Source: Palaemon carinicauda
Taxonomy: Eukaryota > Arthropoda > Malacostraca > Decapoda > Palaemonidae
NCBI RefSeq assembly: GCF_036898095.1
Contig: NC_090730.1
Span: 24,051,691 to 24,115,690 of the forward strand
Reading direction: 5' to 3'
DNA length: 64,000 nt
The translations under genes and the position numbers were made by a program. Shown here in pieces: positions 33,480-42,912 of the stretch; position 1 is the first letter of the stretch; every line of letters starts with the position of its first letter. A model generated the notes under the pieces. That model saw nothing but the letters and a program-made list of their open reading frames with translations, was not told where the DNA came from and made no database searches.

Positions 33480-34540
33480 ATGTCATGAAAATAGGGTTAA
33501 AATCCTATGAACATGATGTGAACATTGTGCGTGTTGTGCATGGGCATGTACTTCTATATATGGCCATCAATAATAAGTCTTTTAGAATACCTAGCAGATC
33601 TAGGCAATGGATGTGGATCACCTCCTCGGTTGAATTCCACATTGGGGATATTATGTGGTTAACCAGGGTTGCTCCTCCTTCTATTGTTAACAAGTCAGTT
33701 TATAAACTTGTGGTCTGGGCCTAGAGACTGGAGGCTGATCCAAGAGTGTTTTCAATTACTCCACCAGTGTAGCAGTAGATCTAACTCTCCACACAGAGGA
33801 ATAAGAACTTTCTTGGGAGAGATTAATGGACTGTCCCATCACTGTTTTAGGTGGAACTTTAGTGGTCTCATACTCTATTGACCATGATGGACAAATCTTT
33901 TGGAAGGCATCATTTCTATTAGAGTACCATTTGTTGGTTGTTGCTGGTATTGTGTGTCTGAAATCCTCCACAAACTTGAAGGAGTTCCCACACTTTTTTA
34001 AAGGAAAACCTCAGAAAGTAACTGTAGCTATTGTTATTCCCATATATAAAACTGATTGAGTTGGAGTGAGCATATACTGTACTTCTTCCATATTATTAGA
34101 ATGCCCAATTTGGGAAGTAGATTGAGAATAATCAATTATGCCTTCAAGACTTCATGAAGTAAGTATACCAGAACTAACCAGTCATCCAGGTACTGAAGAA
34201 TTTGCACTCCAAACTTATACTACAGTATAGCCATTTGGAGACTGGAGCTATCACACGAATGAATACATGCAGTGCCACCCCTGAGACTGAAACATAGGCA
34301 TCTGAACTGAAAGTTTTTTCCCTGAACACAAACCTCAAAATCTATTTCGACTGGATGCACTTGGCTGTAAAGATAAGATTGTGGAAGATCTATCAAGAAC
34401 GTCCAATTATACTTTTGCAGGAATGGACGGTATTGTCTCCTTGGAAAACTTTGTAACTTGAAGGAATTGTTCAGTTGTTGAAACATCCACCTCTGGTCTC
34501 CATCCCCTGTACAACTTAAGGACCATAAACAGCCTTTCAT
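33480..34540 (-). pseudogene. relict DIRS-like RT / RNase H (-)
   Basis: Read on the - strand from 34540: LIDLPQSYLYSQVHP (first catalytic Asp motif), NFQFRCLCFSLR, then ILQYLDDWLVLV at 34178-34192 (intact YLDDW box). Towards 33500 an RNase H-like segment reads SPMWNSTEEVIHIHCLDLLG. Numerous stops break the frame. No gag, YR or ITR could be assigned. It is a third diverged DIRS-like lineage and the only one antisense to APEH. Confidence 0.75.
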
Positions 34541-35949
34541 GTGTATTAGACTTTACTTCTTCCCAGATACATAGCCTTTTCTCTGGGTTGTAGAAGTAGG
34601 TTTGAAAGGGTATTGGAGAATTTTCCTAAGGAAATATCTCCTTGAAAGGAAGGTCAATCCCCCTTCTTCAGCACATGAAAAACCCAAGGTTCCATATCCA
34701 ATATCTCCCTCTGCATCCAAAGAAGAGAAATTCTTCCTCCTACTGGAACTTGAATTGAGAGTATCACTGGTTAGTTTTAGTAGTTGTATTCTTTTTCCCA
34801 ATTCCTCATCCTTTGGTTATAGAAACGTGGTGTTTAAAGTGTCTTGACCTATCTTGGGTTCTTACATTCCTGCTAGTTGAAGGGGTAGGTGCTATTGCCA
34901 GATTTATATCTGGATAGGTTTACTGACAGAAGCCATGAAGGTTTGAACAAGGAGGTCATATTGCTCCAAAATATATGTTAATGTGATTGTATGCAGTAGA
35001 GGACCAAATGTTGGGGACATAGCATTCCTGTCTTTTGTGCCTTTGTTACCAACTTATATGAATAACAAGAAAACTGTCCTCTTTGGCTGATTATCAAGTT
35101 AGAGAAAGCATTAACACTTGCTTCATCCCTAGTGTGCAGTCTAAGCACATGAGAAAAGATAAGACTGTACTTCCAATATTTTTGTTTCTAGTGACGGAAC
35201 CTGCTCCAGAAGGTTAAATGTAGCCCCTATTATGTATTCTGCAAAGGAAAACTTCTACAGTCCTTCTTAAACCTTCTGAGAAGTTTGCCATTTTCTTATC
35301 TGATCGAGAAGTCTTACCGATTGTCTCAGCCTTTCTTGTAGGGAGAGTTTGCCATTTTGGGTTTCATAGCCAGTATAAAAGGAAAGAAGGTGGTTTTGAA
35401 ATGGAGCATTTATGTACCTGCCTTCGGATTGAACTTCTCTCTCATAGCCTTTGAAGCCTTAGGTCTTGTTGGATTGGATAGATGAAGCTAAAGGAGATCT
35501 AAGAGTGGTCATCTACTTTGTCAGAGTTATATACAATATCCAAGTTCCACTCAACGTCGGAGTCATATAATAACATCTGATGATTGGAAGGGGAATTTGT
35601 TATTTACTGTCTGAGTCAACTGACTAGCAGAAGCCTCTAGATTTACTTATGTTTGTTTCATTTCTGAATTTAGTAGAATTAAGAATATAAATATACATAA
35701 AATTAATAAAGTGATTGAAAAATTTACCAAGAACAAAATAAAAACCGGTGTGGTAAATTAAAAAGCCGCAATGCTTATTGTGTATTGACCCTTGAATAGA
35801 AAGCATGAAATTGAAATTATATGTAAAGAACCAAAATCTAATAAAAAAAGTAATGCCAATGCAGCCAGACAAAAATCCAACTCCAGCAAAATAATCAGAA
35901 ATAACTCTCTGCCCAGTGGAAATCCATCTCCATTGCCTTAATGTCCATT
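34541..35949 (+). other. intron sequence, unassigned
   Basis: Possibly continues the relict DIRS-like element upstream on the - strand (gag side), but no motif could be read with confidence. Confidence 0.4.
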
Positions 35950-36080
35950 TCCTTACTGTCTAATCCATACATAATTCAATGGAATATCAACGGACTTAAA
36001 ACCTGCTTGCATCTAGGGAAAATTCAAAGACTATTAAAAAATAATAACCCTATTGCAACATTCCATCTTTAGGAAATTAT
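35950..36080 (+). pseudogene. Jockey-like endonuclease N-terminal fragment
   Basis: The + strand reads IIQWNINGLKTCLHLGKIQR and LLKNNNPIATFHL, the start of an APE-type endonuclease as found in Jockey-like LINEs (IIQWN-x-NG). Only the first part is present. The sequence before it (35690-35940) may be the end of the matching ORF1. Confidence 0.6.
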
Positions 36081-37610
36081 ACTTTAGCATCTCTCTCAGG
36101 TGATTATAGAGATAACAGATTTTATTATTAAATACTGCTTTTGTTAGATTCCTGTCTGAATTCCTAGAGTAAGTCTTCATTTTTGTCTCTTCTCCTTGAT
36201 TTATTATATCTCATCCTATATATATATATGATTTTAATCCTTTTGGAAGTTAGACATGAAATTTCTTCTCTGTATTGTATGCTTCTATTTTATTAAATTT
36301 TTGTCTGAATTTTTATTTGGAGTAGGTGTTTATCTTTGCATTTTCTCTAGGATTTTTTATCCTTCTCACTAGTTTTTGTTCCATTATTTTTCAGATACTG
36401 TACTTTCTAAACCCCTTTTTTACCATGTGTCCTAATAATCTTTGTTCCCTAATTTTATCCAATAATGTTTCTAGAATCTTGTGCAGTATTTTTACATCTT
36501 AATCAAAGAGTCTCATTCATCCACACCTTTCACATGGCAAAAGTGCTTTTTCTTTTCTACATATTCAAAGTCATACTCTTTTTCCCATTTTTCTGGTCCC
36601 ATCTCTTTATTGGGCTTTCATGGATTCTGATCATATCATCATTAACTAGCCTTGCAGGTGCTCTTAGCTAGTCACTTTCCATTTCCAATTGTCCTTCAGC
36701 TTATCCAATTTTAAACTATCCCCAAGGGCTCTCCAGACCTTTTTAATAGTCACATTCTGTATTGGGACCCTCTTATATCAGTATCCTTCCATTCATATAC
36801 TCTTCATTTGGTAGGTTTTCAAAAAAGTGGTTCCATTGTTTCATTATTTCTTATTCTTCAATCATAGTTTTTCACTGTCTTTCTCATTTCTATATGTTAT
36901 CTATGTTATATTGAACATTTTCTATCTTCCCTGTTCTGTTTTGAATTTTTTTTCATCCCATTCTTCCTAAATTTTCATCTTTGCCCTTTCCATCTGCTAT
37001 TTATTTTCCATTCTTTTCCAAAGACATTCTATCCTTTTCACAACCAGTTCTCAGCCAGAGTTTGAAGGCTCTTATCTTCTCAGTAGCCTTTAATCATTTA
37101 ATCATAGTTGCATATCAAATCAAATATCTCTTTTGTTTAATTATTTTTGTCAGTGCTAATTTGGTTTTATGTTATTATTGTTGCAACTTTGTTAAAATCA
37201 TCAGCAACATGTGTTTGATGATCATTTTAGTCAAATATTTATTGAGTGAAAGCAAGTTGCAGATCAGTATTTGTAACAGATATTTAATTAAGGTTACCCT
37301 TTTTTTATTCAGTTTATATGACAGAACTAAATACTATACCATTATTATTTCTTTCACATACTGATGTGTTTGCTTTGTGTAATTATTTAAGAATTTGGAA
37401 TATAATAGTTTGCGAGGAAATTAAAGTAGCATTGTTTTAAAGAAATGAGCAGGTCGCTACTTTATTATGATGTATGTTCTGAGACCTTTTCAAGCCATAT
37501 GTATGATTTAAATGTACATTTTTTTTTTATAACATTTGGAATAATGAATTGTTTAGAAAATTTCATAACATGATTTTAACAAGTTAATTTTTTTTTTTTT
37601 CATGTTCTAG
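36081..37610 (+). other. intron sequence, nothing recognised
   Basis: T-rich intron up to the polypyrimidine tract of exon f. No repeat or coding motif identified. Confidence 0.6.
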
Positions 37611-37753
37611 GTGAAATAAGTAAAGGCTTTAGCAATATTAGGACACCGAGAGTCAGTCCAGATGGCACAAAAATCGCCTTCTTGCGTTCAACTGTTGGAG
37701 GACCTCATGCTAAATGTGCTCAGCTGTGTCTCCTTTCATGGCCTAGTAAACAG
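37611..37753 (+). CDS. APEH: APEH exon f
   Basis: A 143-nt exon, acceptor GTTCTAG, donor GTGCAT. Two bases complete a Ser codon, then 47 codons encode EISKGFSNIRTPRVSPDGTK, IAFLRSTVGGPHAKCAQLCL, LSWPSKQ. The PRVSPDG and C-x-QLCL-x-x-W segments fit APEH blades. Phase is consistent with neighbours. Confidence 0.9.
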
Positions 37754-38834
37754 GTGCATATTCAACGTTTGTAATTGTTTATAAACTGTCAGACTATTAA
37801 ATTTTAAGCATTTCTATCTTATGTTATTAGGATTTTGGTGTCTATACTTTATATACTCCCCTCTATACTTGTGGGCTCTTTATCAAATATCTAGTGGTAA
37901 AATAAGGTTGACTGATTTGAAGAGATGGTATATATGGTATTAAACATCCTACAATCCCTTGTTAGGGTTCATATACAGTATTTAGATCTGTACAGATAAA
38001 TTAATTATTTTCCAATAAAGTCTGCCATTTTAAATGGTAACCTATATGAATGGCTGCAGTTAGTTTAGTCAAAGTAGTTTCGCCTTTGGTGTTTTAATAG
38101 GATCATCATATATTTGGATTTGTACATAAACATAAATCCAATTTATTGCATCATTTATGCCTGTTTTTTAGGATTTATAGAATAAAAACTTATCTTTCCT
38201 GTTCATTATTATCTTTTATGTGTACATTTATCATTTAGGAGTTAAGTGTGGGATTAATCATTACCACTATTCTGTGGCCTCTACTCTTGCACCTGAACTA
38301 TCATCAACTCAGGTGCTCATCTATCCAATTTCTTTATCATTTCCTGGGTCTCCCTTATAAAGTTCTTCATCGTGTAGGTTCTTTGCAGCATCCCTTGAAC
38401 TTGACTGTTCGCAGTCATGCCCATGTGCTGAGTGCATATTAGGACTTCCCTCTCAGTGGTGTGGCTCTTTCTTTGAGGGAAAAAGAGAGGGCTAAGTGTT
38501 CTCTGTTATTAAACTTGGCAAAGACCAAGATGATGTCATAGAGACTTTATAACATTTATTCTTGTACGAATACAAAGCTTCGTCCTTTAAACCTGTAAGA
38601 GGTTACAATCTTCTAATGTTGGCTTCATCTTTTAAACCCGTAAGAGGTAGCAATCTTCTAAACAAGGTTTACACCCATAGGTTACAAAAAATTTAAAACT
38701 GTTTAATTACTTAATCATTGCCAAATAGTAAAAAAAGAAAGGCATAATTACTGCTTTATATGATCCAAAATCTAGAAATTTTGCATTAGGGGCCACATCC
38801 CCCAGCTGGCTGCTGAGACACAATCCTTGTTGTG
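37754..38834 (+). other. intron with a 45-bp imperfect duplication
   Basis: Two copies of a CTTC(G/A)TC(C/T)TTTAAACC(T/C)GTAAGAGG motif begin at 38578 and 38623. No other feature recognised. Confidence 0.5.
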
Positions 38835-39960
38835 TAGTTCATACATACATATATACATACATACTAGTGCACTGCAGAACAAAGGCTTCTGACGTGTCCT
38901 TCCACTTGCGTCTGTTTATGGTCTTTCTATGCTAGTCCACACCCACAAACATTCTTTATTTATCGTCTTCTCTTCTTTCCTTGCTTCTTTTGCAATCTCT
39001 AGAGACCCATTCTGTTTTTCTGTAATTCTTTAATTTTAGTCTGTCTGGTTTAAGTATGTATATTCATTAACAATCTCTAGTAGTTCGTCCATAACCATTA
39101 TTTGTTGTCTCTACATTTTCATTGAATATTGTCATAGTTTTACTCATATTAATTATCAGTCCAACATTTATACTTTCTCTTTTCAAATCTTCAATCATCT
39201 TTTGCAATGCCTCCCATGATTCACTAAACACAACTGTGTCATCTGCAGATCCTAAGTTGTTAAGGTATTCACCATAAATATTAATGCATACATTTTCCCA
39301 ATCTAAATTTTTAAAAACTTCTAAGCATGCTGTGAATGATTTTGGAGAACTGAGGTCTCACTGTCTAACTCCTTTCTCAATTGGAACTTTCTCACTATTT
39401 ATATGTAGTTTTAGGATTACTGTACCTCCTGTATATATATATTTTCAAGTGTTCTAACATAAGATTCATATATTCCTAGTTTTTGAAGAGCTTTCATTAC
39501 TGCTGAAGTTTCGACAGAATCAAATGCTTTCTCTTAGTCCATGAATGGCATACATAGTGGTTTGTCATACTTTGTTGATTTTTCCATTAGCTGGTTAATT
39601 ACATGAATAGGGTCAATTGTTGAATACCTAGTTCTAAATCCTGTCTGCTCTCTTGGTTGATTAAAGGCTTACTGTCTTTCTATTTGGTCTAATATGATCT
39701 TTGTAAGTAATTGATATATTACTTAAGAGTAAATTTATTGGGCAATAATTTTTCAGGTTTTTTTTTTTTTTTTGTCTCCCTTTTTGTGAATTGGTATAAT
39801 GATGAAGTTTTTCCAAACTGTAGGTATAGAGCATTGTTGCAGACATTTTGTTTAAAGTTGAGTGAGCTTTACTACTATGAAATCTCCTCAATCTATTATT
39901 AAATCAATTGTTAGTGAATCTTCTCCTGCTGCTTTGCCTCTTTTCGTGCTTTAGGTGGCA
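38835..39960 (-). pseudogene. non-LTR retrotransposon RT relict (-)
   Basis: Read on the - strand: LKNYCPINLL, then REQTGFRTRYSTIDPIHVIN, EKAFDSVE, KGVRQ, LGSADDTVVFSESW (A-DD box) and VGLIINMSKT, the order of LINE RT motifs. Stops break it. The 3' end passes through KWKDTSEAFVLQC into a (TATG)n-like tail at about 38840-38865. Related to but distinct from the copies at 17470 and 28955. Confidence 0.75.
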
Positions 39961-40092
39961 CGTTTAGGAAAAACGTTATACGTATTAACCCTTTTACCCC
40001 CAAAGGACGTACTGGTACGTTTTACAAAAGCCATCCCTTTACCCCCATGGACGTACCGGTACGTCCTTGCAAAAAAATGCTATAAAAATTAG

Positions 40093-40265
40093 TTTTTCAA
40101 TATTTAACTTAGCCAGTGATTATAATAGCTGCAACTCTGTTGCTCGACAGAAAACTCTACGGAAAAAATTCGCCAGCGATCGCTACACAGGTAGGGGGTG
40201 TACTTCAACAGCGCCATCTGTCGTCCAGATACCCAGTACTCATTGTAAACAAAGAACTCAATTTT
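40093..40265 (+). repeat. E4 left inverted terminal repeat (type II)
   Basis: It starts TTTTTCAATATTTAACTTAG and extends to about CTCAATTTTC. It is the reverse complement of about 46414-46570 and includes the palindrome AGCGATCGCT. E7 has the same type. Confidence 0.88.
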
Positions 40266-40472
40266 CTCTCTGTCGTGCTACCGGCAAGACCTACTAATTC
40301 GCTGTTGCTAACTGGATTTGTTTTCTCAACTATTTGGTGAAGTACACTATTCTAGTTTTGAGCTTTCGCTGTGCAGGCTTTCTCTTCAAAAATCCTTGCA
40401 TTCTTTTTTTGATTACGGATTATTTGTTGATGACTTTGGATAGTTTTTGAATTCCCCTTTGACCAATTCAAA

Positions 40473-42125
40473 ATGGCTGACCCTTCTCAAGTCCCAAAAT
40501 TTAGGAAGTGTAATGCTAGGGACTGTTCAAGGCGTCTTCCGAAGGCCTCTATCGACCCTCACACTGTTTGTTCCAATTGTCGGGATAAAACCTGTCAATT
40601 GGAAGATCGATGTGAGGAGTGCGTTGGGCTTTCGGAATTCGATTTTATCGAATTCCAAAAGTATACACGTAGGCTAGAGAGAGATAGAGTTAGGAGAAGT
40701 TCCTCTCGTTCTATTGACATTTCCTCTCCTCATGCCCCACAACCTATTCCTTCCCCTGTAGTGGTTGCTCCTAATCCCCCTTCTGGCACTCAGGAACCTT
40801 CGATGGCTGATATGATGCGTGCCATCCAAGCTCTGGGTGAGAGAGTTGAGTCCCTGGCTAGTGACCGTAACCAGCTCATGGCGGATGTCAAGGAGCTGAA
40901 GTGTAAAAGTGCAGTGGGAAGTGTTAAAGTGAGTGATAGTGTTGTGGATAGTGTTACGCTTGAGGGTTCGTCTGTTCGTGCCTGTCGTCCTCCTAGTCCG
41001 GGACCTCTTGCAAGCTCCCAAGTCCAGGGGAGAAGCAATGTCGTACGACCAATGGGTTCGAGAGGCTTTAATCAGCGAACAGACGTTCCCTCCGTGGTAC
41101 CGGGCGCATCTTCCCAAGATCGCCCCTGCCGCACAAAGACGAGAGAGCCCATTTATTCCTCGTCTTCGGAAGGTGTTTCTCGCAAGAAACAATGGACCAA
41201 GGTCTCACGACCATTAAAACGCAAGTCGGTCCCTTCCGCGCAAGTCCAACGGCCCAGCTGTAGCCACTGGGTCAGTTCGGACTCGCTGCAGTCTTCCGAT
41301 GACTGCTCACCTCCTAAGAGAGGCAAAGCGGTACCGCCTCAGACAGTTACACCGTCTGTCGCCGCACCTGCTCCTGCAGACCCTAAGTGGTCTTTGCTGC
41401 AGAGCATGCAGTCCCAATTAACGTCTCTGATGCAGGACTTGCGTGCGGAGAAGGTTGCTGCTGCACCAGCTAGTACAGCCTCTTGCCTACAACCAACCAC
41501 ACACTCGGTTGTGCGTCCTGTGGACGCTGAGGCGACCTTCTTGCGCACTCCAGTTGAGAGAGTTCCGCCACCCATGCGTTCCAGTGTGCCCTGCCAGCCG
41601 CATGTTGACGTTCAGCGACGCACGGAGCCTTCCGTTGACGTTCGTGAGGTACAACAACCGTCAGAGTTGTTTTGTTTTGACGCGGTGCGTCAACCTCCGC
41701 AACCCAGTGTGGTTGCCACTGCTCACCCACATCAGGCTAGACATTCTGGAGTAGACGCTGTGCGTCCCCGCGCTGCTATGGTTGTTGCCAGCTCACAGAC
41801 TGGGCAACAGTTCCATGACGTTGCGTCCGGCTCAGTCACGCATGCACCCGTGCGACCGGACTCAGCTAACCAGCCGTTACCTACTCCATTGCCGCTTCCT
41901 CCTCAATACTCGGATGATGGACTTTCTGATGATGATGGTGCTGCACACGTAGATGAACCACATTCGGATCTTGACGAGCCTAAGTCTACGCAACCCTCTT
42001 TGGACTTTAGGAAGGTTTTAGCACTGTTCAAAGAGATGTTTCCGGACCAGTTTGTGTCTGGCTCCGCGCTCTCCTCCGTCAGAGTTTGTTTTAGGTATGC
42101 CGTCATCCTCGCCTGCCTTTACTAG
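40473..42125 (+). CDS. E4 gag, N-terminal frame
   Basis: A 550-codon frame starting MADPSQVPKFRKC. Residues 13-50 hold a Cys/His cluster (C13, C18, D28, H30, C33, C36, C41, C47, C50) that could bind zinc. Around residues 111-145 is a predicted coiled coil (MMRAIQALGERVESLASDRN...). The rest is Ser/Pro-rich with an amphipathic segment, LLQSMQSQLTSLMQDL, near 41395. Gag packages the element RNA. The last roughly 20 codons (after PDQFVS) do not match E3, which continues instead into the frame of the next feature. The start is supported by the conserved MADPS in all leaders. Confidence 0.8.
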   Translation: MADPSQVPKFRKCNARDCSRRLPKASIDPHTVCSNCRDKTCQLEDRCEECVGLSEFDFIEFQKYTRRLERDRVRRSSSRSIDISSPHAPQPIPSPVVVAPNPPSGTQEPSMADMMRAIQALGERVESLASDRNQLMADVKELKCKSAVGSVKVSDSVVDSVTLEGSSVRACRPPSPGPLASSQVQGRSNVVRPMGSRGFNQRTDVPSVVPGASSQDRPCRTKTREPIYSSSSEGVSRKKQWTKVSRPLKRKSVPSAQVQRPSCSHWVSSDSLQSSDDCSPPKRGKAVPPQTVTPSVAAPAPADPKWSLLQSMQSQLTSLMQDLRAEKVAAAPASTASCLQPTTHSVVRPVDAEATFLRTPVERVPPPMRSSVPCQPHVDVQRRTEPSVDVREVQQPSELFCFDAVRQPPQPSVVATAHPHQARHSGVDAVRPRAAMVVASSQTGQQFHDVASGSVTHAPVRPDSANQPLPTPLPLPPQYSDDGLSDDDGAAHVDEPHSDLDEPKSTQPSLDFRKVLALFKEMFPDQFVSGSALSSVRVCFRYAVILACLY

Positions 42126-42912
42126 ACTCGTCCTCGCACGCTCGTCCAAGAGAGCTTTACGAGTGATAGGAGAATGGATGCAGTCCAAAAAGAGTCTAGG
42201 GAAGACAGCCTTTACGTTTCCCCCTGCTAGACTATCTTCTAGATCGAGCGTCTGGTATGCCACGGGAGAAGTTCTCGGCTTGGGAGTTCCTGCCTCTGCC
42301 CAGGGCGACTTCTCAAGTCTTGTAGACTCTCCCCGCCGGCTAGCCATGAGACGCTCAAAGATATGTTGGTCATCTTCGGACCTGGACCACCTTTTGAAAG
42401 GGATATTTAGAGCCTTCGAGGTCTTCAACTTTTTAGACTGGTGTCTGGGAGCTCTAAGCAGGAAGATCTCTCCGACAGAGAAGGAGACTTCCTTGCTCAT
42501 CATGTCCTGCATGGACAAGGCCGTACGTGACGGATCTAATGAGCTTGCTGCATCTTTCGTGTCCGGAGTCCTCAAGAAGCGTGAGAACCTTTGCTCTTTC
42601 CTGTCAGCTGGAGTTACACCTTGCCAAAGATCCGAACTTCTGTTTGCTCCTCTTTCCAAGTGCCTCTTTCCAGAGGACCTGATTAAGGAGATTGCTGCTT
42701 CTTTGATACAGAAGGATACTCATGATCTGGTTGCGTCCTCTGCTCGCAAAGCCACCCCTTTGCCTACCTTGTCAGCTAGACCAAGGATGGACACTCCAGC
42801 GTCCCGATTTATTCCGCCCTTTCGTGGCAGAGCCTCCAGCAGAGGAAGTGCTCGTGCCGAAGGGAGACGTGGAAAGAAGAAAGGAACCAAGTCCTTTAAA
42901 GGCAGAGTCTGA
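42052..42912 (+). CDS. E4 gag, C-terminal frame
   Basis: An overlapping frame of 286 codons encodes APRSPPSEFVLGMPSSSP..., a helical domain (ALRVIGEWMQSKKSLGK...) and a basic tail (GRRGKKKGTKSFKGRV) suited to nucleic acid binding. The E3 relict reads PDLFVTAAPRSPK without changing frame, so in E4 the two frames were probably one gene disrupted by loss of two bases (or gain of one) near 42061. A programmed frameshift is possible but not supported by a visible slippery site. The ATG at 42052 is therefore probably not a true start. Confidence 0.75.
   Translation: MCLAPRSPPSEFVLGMPSSSPAFTRLVLARSSKRALRVIGEWMQSKKSLGKTAFTFPPARLSSRSSVWYATGEVLGLGVPASAQGDFSSLVDSPRRLAMRRSKICWSSSDLDHLLKGIFRAFEVFNFLDWCLGALSRKISPTEKETSLLIMSCMDKAVRDGSNELAASFVSGVLKKRENLCSFLSAGVTPCQRSELLFAPLSKCLFPEDLIKEIAASLIQKDTHDLVASSARKATPLPTLSARPRMDTPASRFIPPFRGRASSRGSARAEGRRGKKKGTKSFKGRV

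Noticed and set aside
36981..37364. 127-codon frame in intron
   Set aside because: T-rich, Phe/Leu/Ser-dominated translation typical of AT-rich intron; no motif or conserved context.
40473..42912. Programmed frameshift in E4 gag
   Set aside because: No clear slippery heptamer or structure was seen, and E3 keeps one frame at the same place; an indel is the simpler reading.
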